Source: Shewanella sp. (GTDB lineage: Bacteria > Pseudomonadota > Gammaproteobacteria > Enterobacterales > Shewanellaceae). From it: a DNA stretch of 15,035 nucleotides. Location: assembly GCA_004195335.1 (NCBI GenBank), contig SDWK01000940.1:1-15035 (forward strand). Reading direction: 5' to 3'. How positions within the stretch are numbered: the first letter of the stretch is position 1; each line of letters starts with the position of its first letter. The position numbers and the translations under genes were made by a program. Shown piece after piece: positions 14,966 to 15,035 of the stretch. The notes beneath the pieces are model-generated. The model was not told the origin of the DNA, did no database searches, and was given only the letters and a program-made list of their open reading frames with translations.

Positions 14966-15035
14966 ATAGCCTGATTTATACTTGTAACTTCACTCCTTGT
15001 GAGGTAAGCGGCGTCATACATGAGGTGCTTAGCCA

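Noticed and set aside
14816..14980. Possible integron attC sites (GCGTTATGTT next to a hairpin with an extrahelical base)
   Set aside because: The GTTATGT core does not fit GTTRRRY, I find no matching RYYYAAC core on the other side of the hairpin, and no cassette ORF or integrase is present.

Overview
The window looks like chromosomal DNA of a marine gammaproteobacterium, most probably Shewanella. The reasons are the OsmC-YcaO fusion protein, a canonical PldA outer-membrane phospholipase, a REP-associated Y1 transposase with several scattered remnants, TACCAAT-type palindromes between genes, and moderate base composition. The genus is an inference; no rRNA or tRNA is present.

Layout. 1-1750: an orphan tryptophan synthase beta-chain gene (+) with its own promoter and hairpin terminator, and no trpA beside it. 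1890-2926: decayed mobile DNA, namely an IS630-type transposase remnant (-), an unresolved stretch and a piece of a REP-associated transposase (+). 3006-3827: a small putative outer-membrane barrel protein (-). 3828-4780: a long gene-poor stretch holding one probable broken reading frame. 4781-6961: a large OsmC-YcaO-TPR protein (+), closed by a clear terminator. 7247-8056: an unusually long RecX-family protein (+), followed at once by a 44-codon frame that encodes only the C-terminus of the REP-associated transposase. 8472-10604: an exported three-repeat protein with a Trp/Tyr/Gly-rich and Asn/Gln/His-rich tail. 11223-11675: a small exported His/Asn-rich protein of DUF6515 type. 11883-12872: PldA (-), convergent with the previous gene. 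12873-13653: gene-poor DNA with a perfect FNR-type palindrome and another transposase fragment. 13654-14631: an apparently intact REP-associated tyrosine transposase (+). 14635-15035: hairpins and short direct repeats.

Functionally this is a set of mostly single-gene units rather than one operon. The best case for a functional pair is 8472 and 11223: both are exported, both carry matching Asn-Val/Asn-His tracts, and both have nearly the same ribosome-binding leader. The REP-transposase family is the other theme: one intact copy, three fragments, and an RNA leader in front of the intact copy that can fold in two mutually exclusive ways, one of which hides its Shine-Dalgarno sequence. I see no phage, CRISPR, toxin-antitoxin or defence operon. 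I do not claim a proven new system.
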